Source of the DNA: Siphonodentalium dalli
Taxonomy: Eukaryota; Mollusca; Scaphopoda; Gadilida; Siphonodentaliidae
Assembly: GCA_032622095.1 (NCBI GenBank)
Contig: CP136063.1
Location: 120,240,723 to 120,304,722 of the forward strand
Length of the DNA stretch: 64,000 bases
Reading direction: 5' to 3'
Shown here: positions 37,161 through 48,600 of the stretch, piece after piece
Numbering within the stretch: position 1 is the first letter of the stretch
Layout: every line of letters starts with the position of its first letter
The notes under the pieces: generated by a model
Databases searched by the model: none
Seen by the model: the letters and a program-made list of their open reading frames with translations, nothing else
Told to the model about the DNA's origin: nothing
Translations under genes and position numbers: made by a program

Positions 37161-37456
37161 GTCAATAACCCAAACTGTGCACTTCTTAGCCCCAATCAGG
37201 TTAACCCAAAATTAGGTTTTTAACGATAAACAGAAAACCGACCGACGCGATTCTGCTCAAACCGACATTACAGGTTTTTTTATATGTTTATTTTTCACTT
37301 AAATCGACTTATTATACCTCCCCAAGTACTTATTAGTTCATATTTTTATCAAATTATCGGCCTCTCTGATCAATATTATACCGGAATGTGTCCATTTCGT
37401 CTCAGATATGTGTTGTTATAATATCATAGGCGACTGTTTTTGTTCTTTTTCAAAAC

Positions 37457-37579
37457 ATGGCCGAACAAAATAACGAACAGGGTTTAACAAAAAGCCCTGT
37501 TTGGAGTTATTTTACGCGTCTAACTGGAGACGACTCCAAAAATTGTCGCTGCTTATTATGTCATAAAAACGTCGCTTAA
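37457..37579 (+). pseudogene. hAT-type transposase, N-terminal BED zinc finger fragment
   Basis: A 40-codon frame begins MAEQNNEQGLTKSPVWSYFT and contains SPVWSYF followed by CRCLLCHKNVA. The aromatic-x-x-aromatic lead followed by CxxC is the first half of a BED zinc finger, the DNA-binding domain of hAT transposases and of genes domesticated from them. The frame stops at TAA 37577-37579 before the HxxxH half. Downstream, degenerate sequence still reads PTKKMEASANSKTKPSKWYE in another frame, so the transposase is frameshifted and broken. A hAT-like terminus (cgcccatctcta) lies at about 38263-38274; the matching left end was not found. Confidence 0.65.
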
Positions 37580-38204
37580 GCCAGAGTCCGGCTAACTATA
37601 TGAATGCCTAACACAAGTCCAAATAAGGCGATAATCGCCAACCAAAAAAATGGAAGCGTCTGCTAACTCGAAAACTAAACCAAGTAAATGGTATGAACAC
37701 TTTGATCGTCTGGACATTCTGATGTGACGTTATCTGGTAGAAGTTTGCAGCCATGTGCAGCTTGTAAACTATGTCGCAACATCACAGATATCAAAGCGAA
37801 CACACCGCAGTCATTGAATGTGGGTCAATCATGCAAGTGTCAAGAATTGTTACAGTCAGGTCAAGGACACCCACTGGTTGTGAATTTGCCGCTGTTTGCA
37901 GTTGAATTCTCAGATACTAATGCATATAATATGAGAAATATGTTTTAAACATGTCAGAAAGGGATAAATAGTGAAGATGGGGGTGTTTATTTTTTTAAAT
38001 ACCGTATTGTATCATCTTATCGCGTTGGATTCAGTTTGCGTCGGCATTTTGTCCCGTTGTTTACCTGTGATCACATTTCCTTCCTCAAATATTCAACGTC
38101 ATTGGGACATTATTGACTCTAATTACGGTTACTTTGAAAGTATAGACTCAAATTGTATGTATTTCAGTATAATTTCACTATCTAGTAAAAAAAAACGAAA
38201 ACCG

Positions 38205-38274
38205 AACCGAAACCGAGGTTTTTTCTCCCAGAAAAAACGAAACCGAACGTAAAAAATCAAAACCGCCCATCTCT
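38205..38274. repeat. probable hAT right terminus with AAACCGAAC motifs
   Basis: A run of aaaaccgaaccgaaaccgag and its near-complement ends in AAACCGCCCATCTCTA. Read outward this is TAGAGATGGGCGGTTT, similar to the terminus TAGTGCTGGGCGGTTT of the element at 8.15 kb. It probably closes the element whose BED-finger remnant lies 0.7 kb upstream. The left partner and target duplication were not identified. Confidence 0.45.
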
Positions 38275-38279
38275 ACTTC

Positions 38280-39655
38280 ACAACCCCAGCCCTCTTAATT
38301 CAGATTGTTTGGCTTCGGCAATCTGCTACGGCAACAGTATGCCGTGCCCCAGTTTGCTTCAGCAAATTGCTTCGGCAATGCTGATTGCCGTAGCCAATTA
38401 TGAAGGCTGCAACCCCACCTTCTCCTCCGCATTCGGTGAAGGATCTAGGTATTTTTTGGGGACACCTGTTTTCGGGCAATGATATGCCAAAGACATAACC
38501 TGAAGGCCTGAGCTAATCTAGGGCACTTTGAATCAGTATTTTGAATTTTACTGAGAGGTCAATTTGATAAAGTTTCTCGAGCATAACTTTGGAAATTTTT
38601 ATATATGTATGGATTGGAAATGCTTATAACTTATTGTCAGATATCTTATTGAGGATTATGCTTATGATGCTTGAAATGAAACTTACCATTATCACTCTAA
38701 TTCATATAATAGGCTATTATATAAAATTCAAGTGAGACACATACATAATATACTACATGTAGTACAGAAACAATGTGTATTTAGTTAGTATTTACTATTT
38801 ATAGTACTAATCTCTATGTTAATTTTTCATCTGGTATTATGAGATCCCACCTGATAACCATGTTGATTCGATCAAATTGTTAATGTTCCTGTACTGTATT
38901 TGATTGAAATACTGAAGTCTGAAGGCTGAATCATAACAAACCTGAACTGAAACTATTTGAAGTTTTCACAGATGAAAGCTAGATAAAGCCAAACATACCG
39001 GGTACATGTACTTTACAGTATGATTCCAACTGTTAAACTTAAATCTTTTTGTAAACTAAAATTTCTTATGTCAATATATATAAATGTTTTGCATCTTGTT
39101 ATGATATGAATTAGGACCTAAATTGAAAAAAAAAATTAAATAAAAAAACAATTGTATCACTGTGAAGTGGTTTCTGTCATCTCTGCACGAGAGCCATGTA
39201 CAAAAACGGCAGTAGGTGGGATACTGCCACGACTATGCTGCTGAAGGTTTCTATAATTGTGCCATGTAAGACAATGTCAATATGAAATACTATTTGGTTT
39301 TAAATTCCACTGACTAAATTAATCTGTTTACTGTAAAACATAGCACCAGCACACATCTTCCTTGTTATGCACGTGCCCATCACAATTCTGAGAATTTTCA
39401 ACATACAAGTTTCAAAGTACATATTGACCTCCTTAGAAAATATCAGTAAGCTCTGCCCACAACCAACCAGATTGAACGGAGAATAAAATCTCCCGAACCA
39501 ATCCTCGATGACTGACAGGTGTGCATTTGCCCATGACTAGTAGATGCGACCAATGGGAAATGTTCATAAACATTCTGCCATTCCATACAATGCAACTTGC
39601 ACATAGTTAATCATAACACTGCACCCACTTGCTTATTCGCATTTTCATAAAGTTA
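38280..39655. other. intergenic; short GC-rich palindromic stretch at start
   Basis: 38.31-38.40 kb repeats GCTTCGGCAAT, CTACGGCAAC and GATTGCCGTAGCC, forming a modest hairpin. The rest is AT-rich without genes. Confidence 0.4.
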
Positions 39656-42143
39656 CTTGTTAGTAGGGCTGGGCGATATTGGCCCAAAAAAATATCATGA
39701 TATTATGGTGACAATATCGCGGTAAACGATGTTGCGATATTATTTTGGTATATAACAATTGGTAAGTACAATGTATAAAATATGCAATATTTCATGAATA
39801 AAGTTTGCACAATACATCCCTACATTTTATTTACGATTTGTGGGTCATAAGAGGTCGAGTAAATGTGTATTGAACAATTATCAGTAACATCACAGTATAA
39901 TGACCACTCATCTGCAACAATTGACAGTTTGCCTATGGTGAAGACAATAACTTTCAACTCCTTTCTAATTTGGTCAGGCATAATATAAACTGTAAGCAGT
40001 GTTCAAAGCACCGTTTCGATGAATCATTGTCAAAATTAGTGAACAGTGATAACTGATAATAAATACTGTTCAAACAATCACGCATACTCATGCATGTGTT
40101 ATTGTTGTCAAGTGTGAGATGTCAGGCGGATGAGCTGCGTGTTTATAAACACCTGTCAGCTTATTTGATCCTTTAATAGGGGAATGCATAGTTCTCACCT
40201 ATACCTACATATATATATATATATAGCAGGCACCTATTACTGACATGTAACATGAACCAGTGATTGAGAGTTAAGCATCCGCATATCGGTTGAAACAAAG
40301 GGATATAATCATATAACAAGGCCCATTTGCGTTTTCAGATTGCATAAATTTTTAGAGTTATATCCCTTCGACCATTAGAACTTAACACTACACATTAAGC
40401 ACAGCATTCGGTGTTTCAAATTTCCATTTTATTTATTTGTGAGGAATTGGTTGTTTGTGAGACTATTTATTAGTGGTAATTATCCCCCTGAAATTTTCGG
40501 AGGACTATTGTAATCAGTTGTGTCTGTCCGTGCGTCCGTCCGTCTGGAGTTATAACTCCAGTAATGATCATCAGATTTGAAATTTGGTATGTACGTGTCT
40601 CAACCATGAACACAGGTGCTCTGTAATTCTGGGTTTGATCCGATGTTCTTTTATGGAGTTATTTCCCTTTTTTCACCTTTTTTTTTACTTAGAAAATTTC
40701 TCACTTTTTCTGTTTCCAGATGGTATCTTAAGTTTGGATCCTTTTATTGCAAATACCGTTTTTATGTGGATCAGTCATATCAAGATACAGGTTGAGTTTT
40801 TTGTGAGTCATTGTTATCAAAATACAGGTCAAGTTCAAATTTGAGATTGATCCAATGATTTTTCCCAGAGTTATGGGCCTTTCGACTTTGAAAAACTTTT
40901 TTTTTAATTTTCTGTATGAGGGTACCTTCATGGTGTAATCAACTCCTCCTACAGTTTTGATCATAGATATTTTAAACTTCAGAGTTTGTTACCCACATAT
41001 TGGAGATGTGCAACATGAATGTAGATGTCGGAAAAATTATTTCTTTACGGAATTATTAACCCTTTCGACTTAGAACATTTCGACAATTTTTTTAATTTCT
41101 TTAACAAAGCGGCGTCGACTTGCCACGTTTTCGGGGGACACTGGTCGGCTGACCTTTTATTTGTAGTTGGTTGCACCGTGAGACTTCAATATGTACATAT
41201 ACAGCAGCCCTGGGAATTAGCGCCAGCTTTTCTAATTTCATGCTTTATATGGCGCGAAATATGACGTCATCGCGTTCGTGACTAATATGCCGACGTCATG
41301 CTCCATAAATTACTTCGTTTATCAACTTATATTGGAAAATAATTCGAGCATTCTAACGACATTGATCGGAAACCTCGAGTTATTAGATGAACTAATATCA
41401 CATTAAAGTTCAAGTTGTTTTTCGTCTATCAACTCAGAAAAATGAGATTAACCTTATCTTGTTCGTTGAGGCTTGAGTGAATATGAAAAGCTGGCTACAA
41501 ATGTGATCGCCGTAGAAAAGCTGGCTACATTTGTGATCGATTTAAAAAGCTGGCTGCGAATGTGACCGGAGCCTTGTGACAATGACCCCATCGGCGGAAT
41601 TAGCGTCGACAATGGGCTGTGCCGAGGCAAAAGCCGACATGAAATGAATTTGCGTTGGCATTTTTTTAGCTGAGGAAAATAAATATGACATGATCAGCTA
41701 GTGGGGTCAATATAAAATCTGACATCGTAATCCCTCTCCAAGCAACTGGTTACAGTTGATAGAGCAAGCTGCACCAACTTGAAAGGAGGTCATTGTGCCA
41801 GTCGTGTGCGCGCAACATGCCAATCATCTCACAATGTAGCCAACTGATGCTAGCGCTTTGATGTTTCCGACGAAGCATATCCAACTTGACAAGCACATGC
41901 TCCAATTTTTTAAAACTTTTTCGACTGCCTATTTTTCCGGGAAGTTTGGGACTATTATACTTACTCTAACTTCCCTGTTTGTTTGGGACCATATGATGGG
42001 TTTCAACCTACATTGTACATGGAGAATATTACAACTTGGGACGGTATTATGATATTTTTATTTCATACGATATTATTGATGATATCAAGATTAAAACTGG
42101 CTATACCCGATATATCGTCATATCGCCCAGCACTACTTGGTAG
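39656..42143. mobile_element. 2.47-kb hAT-like element with near-perfect 8-bp duplication
   Basis: Body 39664-42135 begins TAGGGCTGGGCGATATTGGC and ends with the complement of TAGTGCTGGGCGATATGACG. Flanks are CTTGTTAG (left) and CTTGGTAG (right), 7 of 8 identical. The interior includes a modular repeat (40.49-41.1 kb), CpG-rich sequence with two ACGTCA-type motifs (about 41.26 and 41.29 kb) and three copies of AAAAGCTGGCTAC at 41.49-41.56 kb. No transposase frame. Confidence 0.68.
40490..41115 (-). repeat. modular repeat inside hAT-like element
   Basis: TGTCTGTCCGTGCGTCCGTC lies at about 40.52 kb, then diverged inverted cores with TTTGAAATTTGGTATGTACG, TGGGTTTGATCCGATG and GAGTTATGGGCCTTTCGAC. 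Related to family A in its phrases but strongly diverged. Confidence 0.5.
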
Positions 42144-42789
42144 TCCCCAGTCTTGAGTCGGCACCTGTGATCTCTTTGTCAAAACAACTATCAAAGACAG
42201 TCAATTAGTCAACGTCGACGAATTGTTCACCAAAAGTCGACTCAGAATCTCAATTTTATCAGTTGCATTAAATTGAGCGCACAGTGCACACTAAGTTTTA
42301 ACAGAGCAATGGTCCAATACAATATACAACAATGCCAAGGACAGTGTTAAAAGTTAAAACAAAAGCCGCAATATTTAGTAGAATTACTTACACAAACACC
42401 CCTTATGAAATTGACAATGTAGCTAATATATAAACATTGTTGCGCGATGGCTGATCAAAGATCGGCAGCCACACTTTGAAGACTGATGTTCTTTCAATTT
42501 GTGTTGCGTCACGTCAGTTTAATTGAATACAATAATTATACCAATACGTTAATTGCTTATTCTCTGTCACCATGTGTGTAATGAATTGATATATGTATGG
42601 ACTAATCTGTCTGGATATGGTATGATGTATGTGTCATAATACAATGCTAAAGGAGAAACCTATGCACAGCGAAACGTAAGCCAACTTATAGCCAAGACAC
42701 CCGGTATACAAATTTAGTAACCCTGGCCACCGGTTTCTGTGTTCTGATTGTAACACCTGCAAAAATTAGGAATGGCAATTATCTCACAG

Positions 42790-43935
42790 TGATTTTTAGT
42801 CGAGTTTTTTTCCAAAACTCGACTTATAGTTTGATGGGGGACGGTGGGCGGGCGGACGGGTGTGTGAGTACATATCCATGCACGTAAGCTGCAGACAAAA
42901 AAATTGGGTTCGTCCGCACATTTATTACAGAGTTATGGCCCTTTGCCATTTTTCACTGATTTTAGGCTCGTTAGCGCAACAACTTCAACAAACGTTATCT
43001 GATTCGATTGAAATTTGGGATATAGGTGTCTCCCAAGAATATCTCGGACGAGTTCGAAAACCGGCCTGGTCCGATAAAATTTGATAGAGTTATGGCCCTT
43101 AATTAGTCATTTTTCACGAATTTTCATCTCGTTAGCGCGATAACTTCAACAAACGTTATCCGATTTGATTAAAATTTGGTATATAGGTGTCTCCCAAGAA
43201 TATCTCGGACGAGTCCGAAAACCGGCCTGGTCCGATAAAATTTGATAGAGTTATGGCCCTTAATTAGTCATTTTTCACGAATTTTCAGCTCGTTAGCGCG
43301 ATAACTTCAACAAACGTTATCCGATTTGATTGAAATTTGGTATATAGGTGTCTCCCAAGAATATCTCGGTCGAGTTCGAAAACCGGCCAGGTCCGATAAA
43401 ATTTGATAGAGTTATGGCCCTTAATTAGTCATTTTTTCGCAAATTTTCAGCTCGTTAGCGCGATAATTTAACAAACATCATCCTATTTGATTGAAATTTT
43501 GATATATAGGTGTCTCCCAAGAAGACCTCGGACGAGTTAGAAAACCGGCCCGGTCCGATAAAATTTGATAGAGTTATGGTCCTTAAGTAGTCATCTTGTA
43601 CGAATTTTGAGCTCGTTAGCGCGATAACTTCAACATACGTCATCCGATTCAACTAAAATTTGGTATATAAGTGTCTTCCAATAATATCCTGGACGAGTTC
43701 GAAAACCAGCCTGTCCCAAGAGTTATGGCCCTTAATTAGTCATGTTTCGTGAATTTTCAGCTCGTTAGCGCTATAACTTCAACAAACGTCCTCCGATTTG
43801 TTTAAAATTTGGAATAGACATACTTGCCAAGAATATTTCGGACGAGTATGAAAACCAGCCTGGCGCGATAAAATTTGATGGAGTTATGGCCCTTAATTAG
43901 TCATTTTTCGATTTTACCTATTAATTAGTCTACCG
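42790..43935 (+). repeat. pearl-like family C array (six cores)
   Basis: Begins with a hairpin (TAGTCGAGTTT at 42798 pairing with AAACTCGACTTA), then a GGGCGGGCGGACGGG segment. Six tandem cores of about 160 bp follow, each with TTAGCGCGATAACTTCAACA, AAATTTGGTATATAGGTGTC, CGGACGAG, AAAACCGGCCTGGTCCGATA and GAGTTATGGCCCTTAATTAG. Core positions by GCTCGTTAGCGC are about 42.97, 43.13, 43.29, 43.45, 43.61 and 43.76 kb. Same architecture as families A and B but unrelated core sequence. Confidence 0.75.
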
Positions 43936-43999
43936 ATACTGATGCACACCATTTGGCGGTAGCCACCGGCGGCAAGCCACCGAAAACGAGACACAGCAT

Positions 44000-45582
44000 C
44001 TCTGATGCCACCTCTTGTATAGTATTCAATAGCCACATTGTAAACTAGAAGTTTTCCATGGGGATGAGGATTGTCGATTATTCGACCGACTCAGTTTTGA
44101 CTGTCAATTAGTTGACTACGAAATACCGTAGTTGGTTCAATACTAATCGCAATATGATTAAATACCATAGATAATTTTATTTGTCAAAATCTTCCGAATT
44201 ATTTTTCATTTATGATGCACTCATTATCATTCAGGATTTTTTTTTACTAGAGACTGGCTCTGAAGCTACATCGCTTCACTGTATGCTGTCATGGCAGCTA
44301 ACAAAGCAAAGCGTCAGGGCATCATAGACCCAACATCTAGTCAACACGAAATTGGGGAAAACTACTGGGTGTGTCGCTTACATTATTAAATTGCATGGGC
44401 GCCCATTGTACATCCAGATAATCGGAAATCGGTCAGAGAGGCCTTTTCATTATCAGAACATCACTAGTCCAGAGGAATCATGGTGTGCACTGACCTAGAA
44501 ACATTTGAATATGCGAGAACACCATGGACAGTAGTCCAAGTCTTCTTGTACTAAAACCAGCTAAGATATTGGCACCTCCATCCCAATATCTTAGCCGGTT
44601 TTAGTACGAGAAGACTTGGACTACATGGACAGTAAACCTGAATATGCCGGTCTCGAGACAGGATAATCCGAACTCACAAGGGCCATAATTCTCTCGGTCT
44701 GTATTATCAAATGTACACATCGAGATCGCATCGTTTGGGTGGATACTGGTACCTTCTTTCACATGGATTTCTTGCTATGGAATAAGTTTTTTCTGTAAAT
44801 TAATTCTCTTTGGCAATTTATAAACAGAATTTTTTTTTTGTAAGTAAAATTAAGATAAAAATACTCCCAATAACTAGGGCTCGTAGGAGTACCCCCGGTA
44901 TCTTCGTCCAGATGATAATAAATTACTTTCATTCATTGTGGACAATGGCAGTACCATAGTTCTCAGTGTTGGCAGCTACGATAGTGTTTGCATTCTTGTG
45001 AAATCATCAAAGCGATGAGCCTTTTAATATTGAACAAAGTGTTCATTATTGGCCTACCACTCCAGGGCATTATGGAATCTCACCGTTCCAGTTAAACTCT
45101 TGTTTTACAGTGCTCTACTAATAAGGGATGCCCTATTAAATGATAATACATGTAATATATTCATGTAATCAGTTTGATAGTTCAGTATCCACATTTTATG
45201 TTAGATTTACCGGTATCATTTAACTTCAGCTTGTCATCATATGGTACTCTAAAAAAGTGTGGTGAGTGGGCCGGGGTACCCTGAAAATTTTATTTCTATA
45301 TTTTATTTTTCATATCCCAGATATATCACAGTATCGGCATTTTATAAATTTGGCACCCAGTTTCAGTTTGTGCAGGTAACAGTTGTATTTGCTTTCTGTC
45401 CTTTGATCCGCAAATCATTATCTGTAACTTGATTTATATTTAGGAGTTCCACACTCTGTTGTTTGTTCACTCACACTTCTATTCACACATAGATCCAACA
45501 AAAACAACTTTGATTGCACATGTACATGTATATAAACATTTATATATGATTTTGATCTAATTTTGTTTTTTCTTTCAAACAG
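44000..45582. other. OSER1 upstream intergenic or 5'-UTR intron sequence
   Basis: Apart from the 92-bp fold-back element no repeat pair is clear. A 32-codon frame at 44291 (MAANKAKRQGIIDPTSSQHE...) is unassigned. Because the OSER1 start exon is preceded by a splice acceptor, at least its 3' part must be intron of the 5' UTR. Confidence 0.45.
44523..44632. mobile_element. 92-bp minimal fold-back element with 9-bp duplication
   Basis: Body 44532-44623 consists of a 41-nt arm (TAGTCCAAGTCTTCTTGTAC...ATATTGG), a 10-nt loop CACCTCCATC and the complementary 41-nt arm with two mismatches. It is flanked by CATGGACAG on both sides (44523-44531 and 44624-44632). The arms match the 65-bp termini of the 1.17-kb element at 58.5 kb. 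A 9-bp duplication with long terminal repeats fits the Mutator-like (MULE) superfamily. Confidence 0.85.
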
Positions 45583-45585
45583 GAA

Positions 45586-45662
45586 ATGGGGAAGGAGAAG
45601 GAATCAGAAGAGAAAAAGGATTTGCATCATGCATTCAAAAAGCTATGTGTGGACCCAGAGTG
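45586..45662 (+). CDS. OSER1: OSER1 coding exon 1 (start codon exon)
   Basis: The exon opens at 45583 after a pyrimidine-rich acceptor (ttttctttcaaacag) and the ATG is at 45586. It encodes residues 1-25 (MGKEKESEEKKDLHHAFKKL, then CVDPE) plus two bases of a Trp codon, then the donor TG|gtaatt. The charged lead-in followed by AFKKLxVD matches the vertebrate OSER1 N-terminus in both content and distance from the Met, which fixes this ATG as the start. Because the acceptor is only three bases upstream, the 5' UTR is spliced from an unlocated exon. Too short to appear as an isolated reading frame. Confidence 0.9.
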
Positions 45663-48600
45663 GTAATTTTCTGTTTATACATTGATATGTGGTTTCTCTG
45701 CCAAATGGTGGCAAAACATTTTCTGGAAATCTTGCACAGTGTCCAATTACTGGTAGAGTACTAGTAATATATTATGGACCATTATGTATTGGACTCATCT
45801 CTTAAGGAATCTTAAATGAATCCATTGTGTCCGTTATGCTGTGCCATATGTTAAAATTGGAATACAGGCAGAAAAACTGAGGGGTTCAGACTTTTTATGT
45901 TTACCCATACCATGTATGGTAAACATAGTGTCGTTGTCCGGATTGACCACTCGTCGTTCGTCCGTCCGTCTGTCCGTCCGTCTGTCCGTCCGTCTGTCCG
46001 TCCGTCTGTCCGTCCGTAGACACTTTACGTGTAATGCGATAACTCAAACATTTTCTACCTGATTAAAACCAAATTTTGTATATGGGGTTTTCAGCCCAAA
46101 ATACAGATCGAGTTTGAATATGGGTTTGATCCGACTTTTTTTTACAGAGTTATGGAACTTTTTCGACTTAGAATTCACGCATTCTGCCATAACTCAAACA
46201 TTTTTTATCTGATCGGAACCAAATTTGGTATGTGAGTTTCTCGGCCCAAAATACAGACCGAGTTCGAATATGGGTTTGATCCGAGTTTTTTTTACAGAGT
46301 TATGGCCCTTTTTTTTTACTTAGAATTCATGAATTCTGCCATAACTCAAACATTTTTTATCTGATTGTAACCAAATATGGTATATGAGGTTCTCAGACCA
46401 ACATACTGACTGATTGAGTTCGAATATGGGTTTGATCGGATGTTTTTTAATGGAGTTATGGTCCTTTGACATATAGTTCACACATACTTCGATAAAGCAA
46501 CCATTTTTCATCTGATAGGAGCCAAATTTGGTATATGAGTTTCTCAACTCAAAATACAGAACGAGTTTGAATATGGGTTAGATCCAATTTGTTATACCAG
46601 AGATATGGCCCTTTATCAACTAAGAATTATCCAATTATAACCCAAGTAACTTACAATTAATGAATACCTCAGCCTCACAGCTTCTCTGTGAGAGAGATAA
46701 AAAGACATGGTTTATTGAGAGTTATTTATAGCCCTCATATGTTCCCTCTGTATAAGAGACACAAATTGGTGAATTATTGGATAAATTGATTTAGCTATCT
46801 TATTAACCACAACTTAATGTGAATTTATTTAACTAGACCAATGGAGCTCTCTAAGTCCTTGGATGATGGGACTACATTGGATCAAACAGGGCAGAGATAG
46901 GTGATTTAACCCCTTTTACCCATTCCATGTCTTTTAACCTTTTCCATTAAATAAATAATTATATTATTTTGGCATCTCACATGGCAATTTGCAACAACAT
47001 GAATAGAACTGCGTACACTATGATAGTGGTGACAGGCTCTAGAGTTTAGATGTTATTTAACCCTTCTATATTGACTCATACATTCCAATAATTTGTGTTA
47101 TTACTGGTTATTATGTACATTTGCCATATACTACTTTAGATCATAACAGTATACTCTATAATTCAACATTAAAAGATTATGATTCTGATTATAACAATTT
47201 ACTATCGCCAAGGGATGGGTTAAACATCTGCCGATCGTGATCGGCCTCTCGTTTGTATTCGTTAATGCGTCCAATGGAGAGATTCTATTTTAAATGCAAC
47301 ATACCCCCAACATGTATGTTAAATGGCATGGAAGCACATACATCATGATATTTCCGAACTGGTTCTTGTTTTTAGTTATTCAGAGACACCAGGTTGCACT
47401 TTGAAGTAGAAGAAATTTGACTTGTATTTGTGAGAATAAAGATTTTGGTTTTATTTGGTAGAATTTATATATGACAGATATAGAGGATCTATAAATCGTC
47501 CCCAGTTTATAGCGGAATTTATGAAACATTCGTCGTATACATTGAGTGATAAGCTGAAAATGGTGGCCATTTCTTAAAAGTAGTGGCCATTTTGAATATG
47601 TCAACCAATGTGATTGGTTTATTATCGGAAAAAAGTCAGTCTTCATAATTGACATACACTAGCCATTCATGCCAAATGTCAGGTTTGCATCATAAAGAGA
47701 ACGATTCTGTTACTATTTGACACTTGTCCACCTTATATATTTTACAATGGTAACATCTATATTTGCTCTGCAAAGCGCAAAGAGACAAATTTGTGCACAG
47801 ATATTAGATAAAATGTCATTATGCTCAGGTATAACGCCTATAATCTACTAAATTCTCGATGAATTATGTGCAATATCGAAATTATTTATCGTGGGTGCGC
47901 ACTGGAGCTTATCATTTTTGTTCATTTTCAAACTGGAGCCATAAAAATTTCGCACTGGAGCCACCGTATGCTTGTCTTTTAATGTGCCACCTGTTGACCT
48001 GTTCAGATTGTCCGGTTATGCTTGCATTTTCGTGTCCCGGAGATAACAAAAAACTTACCAGAAAACTATGGTTTGCCCATTGGAATGTCCCATTTCTGGT
48101 CTAAAAACAAACTTAATCGCCGAAGGTTACGGTAAAATGTCGAAAAAGAAGTGATAAACTACTGACTGTTCAATCTTCTGTGAGCGCTACAATTCAAATT
48201 CAACACACACGGATACAGATGTTGATATTGAAAAAATCACCATTTAAATTTGAAAGAATAATTTAGATTTTTAATAAAATACTTACATTTTAAGTGCCGT
48301 CACGCTAAATTTTTTTAAATTGCAGAGAGGGCAACTTAGCATTTATCAATGCACACTGGAGGGCAATTCCACGACGGAGAATGAAAGTTGTGAAAAAATT
48401 AAATCTTGAATATTGACTAAAGAGTTTGAAAATCTGATAGTTATGGTATTCAAGTTATTGAAAACAGTTTTTCTCTCTATCATATTCATCATTTTAGTGA
48501 TGAAAGCATATGCCATTGTTAACACACACATGCTACTAAAATATATGCCCAAAGTGGCTTGTAAGTAATTGAGCAAAAAGTAACCATTATTTTTGATTGG

